A stretch of DNA of 64,000 nucleotides, from assembly GCA_027484425.1 (NCBI GenBank), contig JAIXSZ010000056.1:62001-126000 (forward strand), in the 5' to 3' direction. Shown one piece after another: positions 7,547-14,669 of the stretch. A program made the translations under genes and the position numbers. The DNA is from Sphingobacteriales bacterium (lineage in GTDB: Bacteria; Bacteroidota; Bacteroidia; Chitinophagales; Chitinophagaceae). The first letter of the stretch is position 1; every line of letters starts with the position of its first letter. The notes under the pieces were generated by a model. It was not told the origin of the DNA, did no database searches, and saw nothing but the letters and a program-made list of their open reading frames with translations.

Positions 7547-9471
7547 CTTTTACCGGACTACATAACGAATCATACATCACAGGCCGCGAGCTAGGGCGAG
7601 GTGGTGAAGGATGCGTATATGAACTCCAAAGTCATCGCGATTTGGTACTCAAACTATACACCGATCCCCTATCTGCTACCAAACAAGCCAAACTAGAGCA
7701 AATGATAGCTATTCGCACAGATGCACTAGCTAGTTATGCCGCACTACCTGCCGATCTCGTAAAAAACGCAAATGGAATGGTTTGTGGTTTTGTAATGAAA
7801 AAGCTCACTGCCTATGTGCCATTGCACCATGTATTTAGCCCCATGGATCGCAAAAAAATGTTTCCCGACAAAGGCTATAATTTTCTTGTTCATGTCGCAC
7901 GCAATCTCGCCACTGCTTTCCACCAGTTACATCAGGCTGGTATCGTTGTCGGCGATGTCAATGAAGGCAACATACTCATTAGCTCATCGGGATTAGCCGC
8001 ATTTATCGATTGCGATTCTTTTCAGATACCCAACGGCAACACCTACTTTTTTTGCGAGGTAGGCGTGCCCCGCTACACCCCACCCGAACTCCTTCGACTC
8101 CAATCCTTTGAGCGGGTAGTTCGCACCACCAACACCGACAATTTTTCCCTGGCTATACTGTTGTTTCAGTTGTTGTTTCTCGGCCGCCATCCTTATGCTG
8201 GTAAGCATAGAGGTGCTGCCGATATCGATGAAGAAACCGCTATAAAACAGCACCAGTTTGCTTACTCTTTACAAAACCCCAAAAAGAAATTAAGCCCTCC
8301 ACCCGATAGTTTCGATATCAACGCCTTACCCGAAGAGGTAATTGCACTTTTTCATAGAGCTTTCGAATCTACCGATAGACCCACACCTGCAGACTGGATA
8401 ACAGCATTGGGAACCATGCTCACCAACATCGTTACGTGCCCCATATCCAAGCTGCACACTTATCCCGCTACCCTCACCGAATGTCCTTGGTGCCAGTTTC
8501 GCAAAAACAGAGGTATCATGTACTTTCTCGATGATTCCTATCTCCAGGCCAACAATATGCTGCTGAACATCGAGCAGTTTATCAATGGCTTCAAACCCGA
8601 AACTATTTCGGTAAAGAAGATATCTCCCGGACCTTCCAAAACAAAGTTAACCCCCACCCCGCCTGGCACCTTACTCGCAAAGGCCAATGCTAGGCGCAGA
8701 TGGGTAAGTTTGTATCTGTTTGTCATAGGAGTAGTCATAGCTATTTTTTACCCCATTGTCTCGGTTTTATTTTTTGCGGCCGCCACTTGGGTATATAAAA
8801 AATCGGGCTGGGTAAAATTACTGGCTGCCGAACTCAAAAACCGGGTCAATCACCATTTTTCGTTGCACAATCGCCTTACTGCGCTCATCAAAAATTACGA
8901 ACAACCCAACGACGTAGCGCAGTACAACGAGGTATTGCACAAGATGCAGCAACTGATACACAATTTCAGACGGCTACCAGATATGCTCGAACAAAAGAAA
9001 AAAGCTGCGGAAGAAACCCTCTACAACCTACAGTTAGACGAATTCTTACGCCAGTTTCACATCAACGATTACACAATACCCTCCATCGGCAAAGTAAAAA
9101 AAACCGCACTGATCGACAATGGAATACGCAATGCCGCCCACATTTCCCGTCTAGCCACTACCAAAGTACCCGGCATAGGACCAGCTAACGAAGCCATTCT
9201 GCACAATTGGCGCAGACAAATGTCGGCAGGGTTTGTATACATCCCCGACAATTACCAGTTGAGTATCGCAATGCAAAAGGTAAACGATGAAGTACAACAA
9301 CTAAAGTACCAGCTAGAGCAGCACATACGAAAAGAATACCAAAACCTAAGCTTCCTAAAAACCAACATCAACAACAAAAACCGTCTATTGGAAATTCAGA
9401 TTCAGGAGCTAACCATGCAAGTACGCCAAGCAGAAGTGGACGTAGATGCTTTCAAAAAATTTGCGGCATAG
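7543..9471 (+). CDS. Membrane-anchored protein kinase with C-terminal helix-hairpin-helix, YegI-like (triad member 3)
   Basis: 642 residues. The kinase domain (about 10-290) has a glycine loop GRGGEG at 18-23, Lys37 in VLKLY, a catalytic loop GDVNEGN at 137-143 (variant of HRDLKxxN, retaining Asp and Asn), and a metal-binding DCDS at 156-159 in place of DFG. A PPE motif follows at 180-182. C299, C314 and C317 (CPWC) could form a small zinc site. One or two membrane helices lie at about 387-416. A coiled-coil region then leads to a helix-hairpin-helix at about 536-556 (KVPGIGPANEA). This architecture is that of E. coli YegI. The HhH hints at nucleic-acid binding, which is an inference. It is translationally coupled to the phosphatase gene. 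Confidence 0.92.
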   Translation: MTFTGLHNESYITGRELGRGGEGCVYELQSHRDLVLKLYTDPLSATKQAKLEQMIAIRTDALASYAALPADLVKNANGMVCGFVMKKLTAYVPLHHVFSPMDRKKMFPDKGYNFLVHVARNLATAFHQLHQAGIVVGDVNEGNILISSSGLAAFIDCDSFQIPNGNTYFFCEVGVPRYTPPELLRLQSFERVVRTTNTDNFSLAILLFQLLFLGRHPYAGKHRGAADIDEETAIKQHQFAYSLQNPKKKLSPPPDSFDINALPEEVIALFHRAFESTDRPTPADWITALGTMLTNIVTCPISKLHTYPATLTECPWCQFRKNRGIMYFLDDSYLQANNMLLNIEQFINGFKPETISVKKISPGPSKTKLTPTPPGTLLAKANARRRWVSLYLFVIGVVIAIFYPIVSVLFFAAATWVYKKSGWVKLLAAELKNRVNHHFSLHNRLTALIKNYEQPNDVAQYNEVLHKMQQLIHNFRRLPDMLEQKKKAAEETLYNLQLDEFLRQFHINDYTIPSIGKVKKTALIDNGIRNAAHISRLATTKVPGIGPANEAILHNWRRQMSAGFVYIPDNYQLSIAMQKVNDEVQQLKYQLEQHIRKEYQNLSFLKTNINNKNRLLEIQIQELTMQVRQAEVDVDAFKKFAA

Positions 9472-9574
9472 GTTATCAATACTACCCCTGAATCATTTAG
9501 TATATATTCCAACTGACAGACTGCAAAAAACTTATTACTATTCCAACACTCAGCAAACCAAAAACATATCTAAA

Positions 9575-10177
9575 ATGAATGACAAAGAGCAAAAGTTCTC
9601 ATTTACTGAAGATAATATCCTACTACAAATAACGCTAAGTATACCCGAACCAGTTATTCAATCAACAAACAATGTATTTCACGATTTGATGAGCTGTGTA
9701 ATTGAACAACAGATTCATTACCGAAGTACTAAAAAGGTGTTTGAAAAAATGCTCGACAACTCAAAAATCAAACTACTTAGTAAAGATAATTTTCATATTT
9801 TCGAGCAAAATTCTTTTACAAATGCCTCCATTTCCCAAAACAAGTGTGAAACTATTGCCAGCATACTGCAGTTTTGGGATACTAAAAATATTGATTGGCA
9901 TAAACTAACCGATGAAGAAATACGAGCAGAACTCTCAAACATTAAAGGTATTGGCAAGTGGACAATAGACATGATTTTGTTGTACACCTTACGTCGTCCC
10001 AATGTATTTCCGTTCGATGACTACCATCTAAAACTCATAATGAGTAGCCTGTATGGCCTAGACCCAAAAGTAAAATTGAAAGCAAATATGATAGAAATTT
10101 CAGAAAAATGGGGAGATCAGAAGTCGCTAGCTGTGTTGTACCTCTTGGCTTGGAAGGATTCAAAAAGAAAGTTGTAG
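9575..10177 (+). CDS. AlkA-type DNA-3-methyladenine glycosylase (HhH-GPD)
   Basis: 200 residues from the ATG at 9575. The HhH-GPD core is clear: the hairpin LSNIKGIGKWTIDMILLYTL near 130-150, followed by the catalytic-Asp segment FPFDDYHLK near 158-166. These enzymes excise alkylated bases in base-excision repair. There is no Fe-S cysteine cluster, which fits the alkylpurine rather than the EndoIII branch, and it is shorter than E. coli AlkA because the N-terminal beta domain is reduced. The frame opens at 9446 inside the kinase gene, but the internal ATG matches the family N-terminus and avoids the overlap. Confidence 0.85.
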   Translation: MNDKEQKFSFTEDNILLQITLSIPEPVIQSTNNVFHDLMSCVIEQQIHYRSTKKVFEKMLDNSKIKLLSKDNFHIFEQNSFTNASISQNKCETIASILQFWDTKNIDWHKLTDEEIRAELSNIKGIGKWTIDMILLYTLRRPNVFPFDDYHLKLIMSSLYGLDPKVKLKANMIEISEKWGDQKSLAVLYLLAWKDSKRKL

Positions 10178-10235
10178 TCTGGCTGCTAAAAATATAGTTT
10201 CTCTGCTCGAAACGCCTGGCTTCGTCCTTACTTAC

Positions 10236-10254
10236 GCAAGCGTCTTTCTTGCGA
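10236..10254. repeat. Intergenic hairpin after the glycosylase gene
   Basis: CGCAAG and CTTGCG pair across a 7-base loop within a GC-richer patch (about 10205-10255) of the 214-base gap 10178-10391. No U-run follows, so it is not a good terminator. The patch also has a short frame (...LLETPGFVLTYASVFLAK) that could be a gene remnant, but it is too short to call. Confidence 0.4.
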
Positions 10255-10391
10255 AATAATCAATTAACTATTTTACATTCATTAATTGTCAAAATAGAAA
10301 ATCCACAACCCAAAAGAATTTATTCAAGTCACATTTCATTGTCAATGCCTATACAGAAAACTAATACCATAAAATAATAAATAACTACAAC

Positions 10392-10970
10392 ATGAATCCA
10401 GAAGTAAATTGGTTTTTTGAAAAGTCAACAAAATGGCAAGAAGCCTACCAAGAGTTAAGAGAAATTGCACTTTCTTTTGATTTGACAGAAGAGTTAAAAT
10501 GGGGTTGCCCTTGCTACACAATCGGCAAAAGCAATATTTTTCTAATACACGGTTTTAAAGACTATTGTGCTTTGTTATTTATGCAAGGTGCTTTACTTAA
10601 AGACACAAACAATATTCTAATCCAACAAACGGAAAATGTGCAGTCGGCAAGGCAAATTCGTTTTACCAATGTTGAAGAAATTCTGAAAAGTAAATCAATT
10701 ATAGTAGCCTATATCCAACAAGCTATAGAACTTGACAAAGCAGGACTTAAAGTAGAATTAAAAAAGACTACCGAATTTACAATGCCCGACGAATTTCAAT
10801 TAGCATTAATCGAAATGTCCGACCTGAAAATAGCATTCGAGAAATTAACACCAGGACGTCAAAGGGGTTATTTGTTATATTTTTCTTCTGCCAAACAATC
10901 AAAGACAAGAAAAGAAAGAATTGAAAAGTATATTCCAAAAATACTAGACGGAAAAGGGTTAGACGATTAA
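10392..10970 (+). CDS. YdeI/OmdA-family protein (DUF1801 type)
   Basis: 192 residues. The first half has the DUF1801-like pattern (EELKWGCPCYT, then FLIHGFKDYCALLFMQGALL), and the second half ends in the conserved tail LTPGRQRGYLLYFSSAKQSKTRKERIEKYIPKI seen in YdeI proteins. Family members are described as OmpD-associated or bacteriocin-protection proteins, but a molecular activity is not established. No signal peptide, so probably cytoplasmic. A second divergent member lies at 49449-50060. The gene stands alone, with about 200 bases on either side. Confidence 0.82.
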   Translation: MNPEVNWFFEKSTKWQEAYQELREIALSFDLTEELKWGCPCYTIGKSNIFLIHGFKDYCALLFMQGALLKDTNNILIQQTENVQSARQIRFTNVEEILKSKSIIVAYIQQAIELDKAGLKVELKKTTEFTMPDEFQLALIEMSDLKIAFEKLTPGRQRGYLLYFSSAKQSKTRKERIEKYIPKILDGKGLDD

Positions 10971-11171
10971 CAGCGAAAAATAACACCTCACGGTTATTCC
11001 AGTCGTTCTTACGAGTCAACTGGGACAACCAATAAAAATACACTAGTTAAATATTCCTATATTATTCAACATGAATCTTACATCAAAACCAGTATTGGGC
11101 AACTAAATCTATACCTTCCCATTTACTTCATATCTTTAAGTCCATGTAAAAATTTAAAAACTATCATTCCA

Positions 11172-11642
11172 ATGTGGAAATACATCACCCAACAAATCAA
11201 CATAAAGACAGCAGTATTCATAATTACTATGAGCATAATGTCTAGCTCATGTGTTGCACAGAAGGAATTATCTTCCCCAGATCAGATAGCGGCAAGCTTT
11301 TTTAAGAGTTATGAGCAACATGGTTTCGATGCGGCAATTGAGAATATCTCTTTGTATACCGAGGCCGAAATGAGAAATTCTATGCCTTCGTTGAGGGACA
11401 CGCTGTCCAAAATAATTGATCTTGTTGGTAAATCCTTTTTGGGTTCAGAGGTTCTGTTCAAAAAAGATGTCTCTGCTAGTTTAAGCTATCATAGCTATAT
11501 TATCAAGTATCCATTGGCACCGTTACGGCTTACTTTTATCTTTTACAAACCAAGCGACAAATGGAGGGTTATAAATTTCTCTTTAGATGGAGACATGACC
11601 AGTGAAATGCAACAACTCGGTAGAATATACTATTTGAAATAG
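11172..11642 (+). CDS. Small secreted or lipoprotein, unknown function
   Basis: 156 residues. The hydrophobic stretch at about 13-27 ends in SSSCVAQ, giving a weak lipobox (Cys at about 29); cleavage by signal peptidase I after VAQ is also possible. The mature region (ASFFKSYEQHGFDAAIENI..., ending in FIFYKPSDKWRVINFSLDGD) looks like a small alpha+beta domain of the NTF2/DUF3887-like sort, but no signature residue confirms this. It is the second gene of a run of small proteins on the same strand with 80-180-base gaps. Function unknown. Confidence 0.6.
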   Translation: MWKYITQQINIKTAVFIITMSIMSSSCVAQKELSSPDQIAASFFKSYEQHGFDAAIENISLYTEAEMRNSMPSLRDTLSKIIDLVGKSFLGSEVLFKKDVSASLSYHSYIIKYPLAPLRLTFIFYKPSDKWRVINFSLDGDMTSEMQQLGRIYYLK

Positions 11643-11816
11643 CACATGAAAACCAGATGTACTACTTATATAAATAAGGTTTGGGTTTATTGAACACTTT
11701 TTTTACCACATAAATCCTGTCTCACACAACGTTTTTGTTTAGAAATCAAGACCAACAACGGCTGAAAATTGTGCTAGGTTGATGTTCATTGCTTATAGCG
11801 CAACAATAAAAAGTTT

Positions 11817-12389
11817 ATGTTCAGAGTATTTTTATTAACGACATTCATATTTACATTATTAATTAATGGTGTCGCGATGTGCCAGAATACCCACAGTCAA
11901 ATTGTGGAAGATATTTGTATGAATATCTTAATGCGCAACAGTTACGACTCCATCCAGTTAAACGTAAAAGGTCTTGGGGTATCCCCTATCGACCAAAGTG
12001 TAGTTGTTTTTACCCCTGATAGTCTAAGAAAATCAATTCTTGATTTTAGGCTTCTTGAAAAAAAAAATCAAACAGCAATATTACTTAATAAACATTTCCC
12101 GATATTTCCTCTTTCAGATACTCTTCACATAGTAGATTCGCTTGGTTCATTTGAAAAAGGCATAAAACAATTTAATGGTCATAGTTTCTTATTTGAGTCA
12201 AAAAAATCGAGTTTATCAAATACAAATACTATATACCTAAATCACGTTAGGTTTCGCAACAATACTATTGCTTTAAATTTCACATTTCCTAGCGATATCA
12301 ATTTAGTTTACACGGTATCCTTCACTTTGATTAATAAATCAGTGATTTTTTTTAGCTCTGACTTAATTGAAATACCCAGTTTAAATTAA
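11817..12389 (+). CDS. Small exported protein, unknown function
   Basis: 190 residues with an N-terminal signal sequence (hydrophobic 4-19, MFRVFLLTTFIFTLLINGVA) and a cleavage site near ALA/MCQ. The mature part is beta-rich with no cysteine pair or catalytic motif that I recognise. Base composition is very AT-rich, more so than the housekeeping genes in the window. It lies within the small-gene island. A poly-A run near 12059-12066 codes for lysines and could be a slippage site, but the frame is intact. Confidence 0.55.
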   Translation: MFRVFLLTTFIFTLLINGVAMCQNTHSQIVEDICMNILMRNSYDSIQLNVKGLGVSPIDQSVVVFTPDSLRKSILDFRLLEKKNQTAILLNKHFPIFPLSDTLHIVDSLGSFEKGIKQFNGHSFLFESKKSSLSNTNTIYLNHVRFRNNTIALNFTFPSDINLVYTVSFTLINKSVIFFSSDLIEIPSLN

Positions 12390-12390
12390 C

Positions 12391-12451
12391 GTCATTGTTC
12401 CAGTTGTTCCGAAGGGCCTGTTTTCTGTAGCAACAGCTGTAGAACAACGAC
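12391..12451. repeat. Imperfect inverted repeat between small genes
   Basis: GTCATTGTTC (12391-12400) and GAACAACGAC (12442-12451) are complementary at 9 of 10 positions around a 41-base centre. It fills most of the gap between two small genes. Integron attC core sites are not present. Confidence 0.45.
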
Positions 12452-12471
12452 TCAGAAATAAATAAACAAAA

Positions 12472-12897
12472 ATGAAAACATTAAAAATATTCAGAAGTTG
12501 CATTCTTGGGTTTTTAGCTGTAACAGTTACTTTTTCAGAAAAGTATTCTACTATTGCTTTTGCAGGGATGATTTTGACTATACCATTGTTTTATTTTTTA
12601 TTAAAGTTCATTTACCGAAATAGTCCACGAGTTGGTGGGGTTGTAACAGACAATTACGAAACTCGTTACGGGAGGGATATTGTAATTCAATTTGAATTCA
12701 ATAATATTACATATGATGTAACCAAAACATATGATTTAGATAACGCACCAATTGTTGGCACGCATTTGCCATTAGTCATAGACAAACAAAACGTACATAA
12801 CAGCGAAGTAGAAATAAATACAAACAAAGAAACACTCATGCTATCAGTATTATTTTTAATTGTGTTGATTACTTACATTTTAACTAGATGCGTGTAA
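12472..12897 (+). CDS. Small membrane protein, DUF3592-like layout
   Basis: 141 residues. Two N-terminal hydrophobic segments (about 7-20 and 28-46) precede a soluble beta-rich region (about 50-110, with VTDNYETRYGRDIVIQFEF and THLPLVIDKQNVHNSEV), followed by a C-terminal membrane helix (about 122-139). The order helix, beta domain ending in a pattern like P-V-x-Y-D-P, helix resembles DUF3592 proteins, but conservation cannot be judged from one sequence. No neighbour suggests a role. Confidence 0.6.
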   Translation: MKTLKIFRSCILGFLAVTVTFSEKYSTIAFAGMILTIPLFYFLLKFIYRNSPRVGGVVTDNYETRYGRDIVIQFEFNNITYDVTKTYDLDNAPIVGTHLPLVIDKQNVHNSEVEINTNKETLMLSVLFLIVLITYILTRCV

Positions 12898-12929
12898 TAA
12901 CCTCAGACTTTTCGATGCGTCACAAACTT

Positions 12930-12954
12930 GACGTCAGTCTTTTCGACTGGTGTC
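12930..12954. repeat. Intergenic hairpin
   Basis: CAGTC (12935-12939) and GACTG (12945-12949) pair around TTTTC, extended by GAC/GTC outside two unpaired bases. It is similar in sequence to the GCCAGT..ACTGGC hairpin at 14235-14251. Confidence 0.4.
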
Positions 12955-13072
12955 TACATCTGTGCCAGTGTTTTCTCGTTAATATATATTGAAATGTAAG
13001 TATTTAAAAAGCAGCTCTGGATAATGAAATATAATAGAAGGATGAAAAACTACATACGTAAACGGAATAACA

Positions 13073-13591
13073 ATGGGAACTCAACAACAGTTAAATGCAT
13101 TCAATAAAATTTGTATTGTGTTTTTGTTTTGCCTTTTGTCATTTAATGCAAAGGCACAGTTCTCTTTTAAATATGATAGTTCAATAAGTGTACTATATTT
13201 ATTTGAAAAAAATGGTGATACTGTAAAATGTTTAGATACTATGCTTTTTTTAAGTTCGTATAGATATTCCTTTCATCTAAGAGAAAGACAGATTCTGTAT
13301 TCATGGTTTGAGTACGACTTATTGTATCCAAATGCTCAATATGCTCTTACTTCATGTCTAATCAACGACAGTGGAAAATTCGCTAAATCCTCGCACACCT
13401 ACATACCATTAAGGAAATTCCCAATATTCAAAGAGAAAAAAATGAAAATAACCTTAAATCAATCAGGCATTTGCTTAAATTTTGAAAAAGGCAGTATACC
13501 TATTGTAGTGTTGGCATATTCCAATTTAGAAATGAATAGTAGTAAGTTTAATAAAGTACTAAAGAGAATTGCAAGAATGTTGCAAGAATAA
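13073..13591 (+). CDS. Small exported protein, unknown function
   Basis: 172 residues with a signal sequence (hydrophobic core IVFLFCLLSFNAKAQ at about 15-29, with a good AKA-Q cleavage site). The mature part is mostly beta and aromatic rich, with no family I recognise. It sits in the run of small AT-rich genes. An ATG earlier in the region is not in frame, so the start at 13073 is the natural choice although it places about twelve residues before the hydrophobic core. Confidence 0.55.
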   Translation: MGTQQQLNAFNKICIVFLFCLLSFNAKAQFSFKYDSSISVLYLFEKNGDTVKCLDTMLFLSSYRYSFHLRERQILYSWFEYDLLYPNAQYALTSCLINDSGKFAKSSHTYIPLRKFPIFKEKKMKITLNQSGICLNFEKGSIPIVVLAYSNLEMNSSKFNKVLKRIARMLQE

Positions 13592-13668
13592 CATTCCGCA
13601 GTTGTTGGTTTTGTTTTATGACAAAATACGGCAGAAAATGTACTTTTATGAATCACCTTTAGCCGATT

Positions 13669-13881
13669 ATGTCAGGAATAAGAAAGCTCTTAACACCATT
13701 AAAGCTGGCTACAGCCTACCTATTGTTTATAATAGTTTACCTGATTGGATGCAGTATAAATGATCCAAGTGTAGTTGGTTGGTCATATCTTTTTGGGATG
13801 GCATTATTTTTCTCAGATCTTCCGAACGGACGTGCAAATGGTAGTGGCAGTAAAAAGGAGTCAAATCAAAATGCAGACTAA
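13669..13881 (+). CDS. Possible 70-residue membrane protein
   Basis: 70 residues with hydrophobic segments at about 14-28 and 38-48 and a charged, Gly/Ser/Asn-rich tail. It is followed after 5 bases by the next small membrane-protein gene, which favours both being real and cotranscribed. No homology is recognised, and its short length leaves doubt. Confidence 0.4.
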   Translation: MSGIRKLLTPLKLATAYLLFIIVYLIGCSINDPSVVGWSYLFGMALFFSDLPNGRANGSGSKKESNQNAD

Positions 13882-13886
13882 TTTTT

Positions 13887-14177
13887 ATGAAATTTCTAGC
13901 TATCGTTTTTAACATTTTTGTACTGTTAATACTAGGAGTATTCCAGTTTTTGATGATTGGCTTTTCCATCGCTCCTGAACCTCATCCCGGAAATGCGCAG
14001 ACCAGCCAAATAAATTTTGATTCGAATATCTTGTTCAAGCTGTTTCTTGAGTGGATTTTGGGGCTTGGGGTGCTGTTATTTGTAAATAAGGCTGTATTCA
14101 AAAGCAGAACGGCATTCCAGATTCTTGGGATAGAATTTGTATGTATCATTCTGATGTATTTATACCTAACGTTATAA
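13887..14177 (+). CDS. Small three-helix membrane protein
   Basis: 96 residues with three hydrophobic segments (about 2-28, 50-68, 78-95) and a short polar loop with PEPHPGNAQTSQ. It begins 5 bases after the preceding small membrane protein. Function unknown; no motif recognised. This is the last gene of the small-gene island before the stem-loop cluster. Confidence 0.5.
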   Translation: MKFLAIVFNIFVLLILGVFQFLMIGFSIAPEPHPGNAQTSQINFDSNILFKLFLEWILGLGVLLFVNKAVFKSRTAFQILGIEFVCIILMYLYLTL

Positions 14178-14204
14178 AAAAGACGCAAAGGAATATCCAG
14201 TTTG

Positions 14205-14400
14205 CTGTAGGTTGTACCTACAGGTTGCACGGTAGCCAGTATCCGACTGGCATAAATACATAATAGCTATTGAGCAGTTTTATGCACCAGCCCCAAAGGG
14301 GCGCAATATCATAGCGGTGGGCAAAGCCCATCGTAAATCACAAGTTTATAACCTAGCCCCAACGGGGCGGAATATCTCAAATCAGCAGGTATTGCCCACC
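14205..14400. repeat. Dense stem-loop repeat cluster
   Basis: Successive hairpins: CTGTAGGT/ACCTACAG (14205-14223), GCCAGT/ACTGGC (14235-14251), and two copies of a 22-base unit AGCCCCAA(A/C)GGGGCG(C/G)AATATC at 14289-14310 and 14355-14376, each a GCCCC/GGGGC hairpin. Between and after them GGTGGGCAA (14316-14324) is repeated inverted as TTGCCCACC (14392-14400). The unit structure resembles REP-like interspersed elements. There is no gene in 14178-14669; the rest of the gap shows only a promoter. Confidence 0.65.
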
Positions 14401-14615
14401 GATAACTATCACTGTTACTAAGACAAGAACCAATCATCCCTGCCCTTCCTGTAATCATATAATCGTGTTCAGACTAAAAAAACACATTAAACTTCTGAAA
14501 ATAAAACCACTTATCCACAATTTTCACACCCAAAAACCTTAGTACAAATCCTCTACAACACAAGCCCACAGCACCATACAGCCCACGAAAGGAAATAAAT
14601 ACAAATTTCACCTCA

Positions 14616-14647
14616 TTTGTTGGTCTCAAATACCCATCTCAACTTTG
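14616..14647 (+). promoter_or_regulatory. Putative promoter of the HTH-protein gene
   Basis: TTTG at 14616-14619, a 20-base spacer, then CAACTTTG at 14640-14647. That is seven of eight bases of the relaxed Bacteroidota -33/-7 arrangement, 22 bases before the ATG. Confidence 0.45.
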
Positions 14648-14669
14648 TGATACTAAAAATCCTACTACC

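Noticed and set aside
9446-9574. Upstream extension of the glycosylase into the kinase gene
   Set aside because: The added residues do not match the family and would overlap the kinase end; the ATG at 9575 fits better.
10178-14177. Small-gene island as an integron cassette array
   Set aside because: Cassette-sized genes with intergenic inverted repeats are suggestive, but none of the gaps has the attC core pair (RYYYAAC and GTTRRRY) at its ends, the repeats differ from gap to gap, and no integrase is present.
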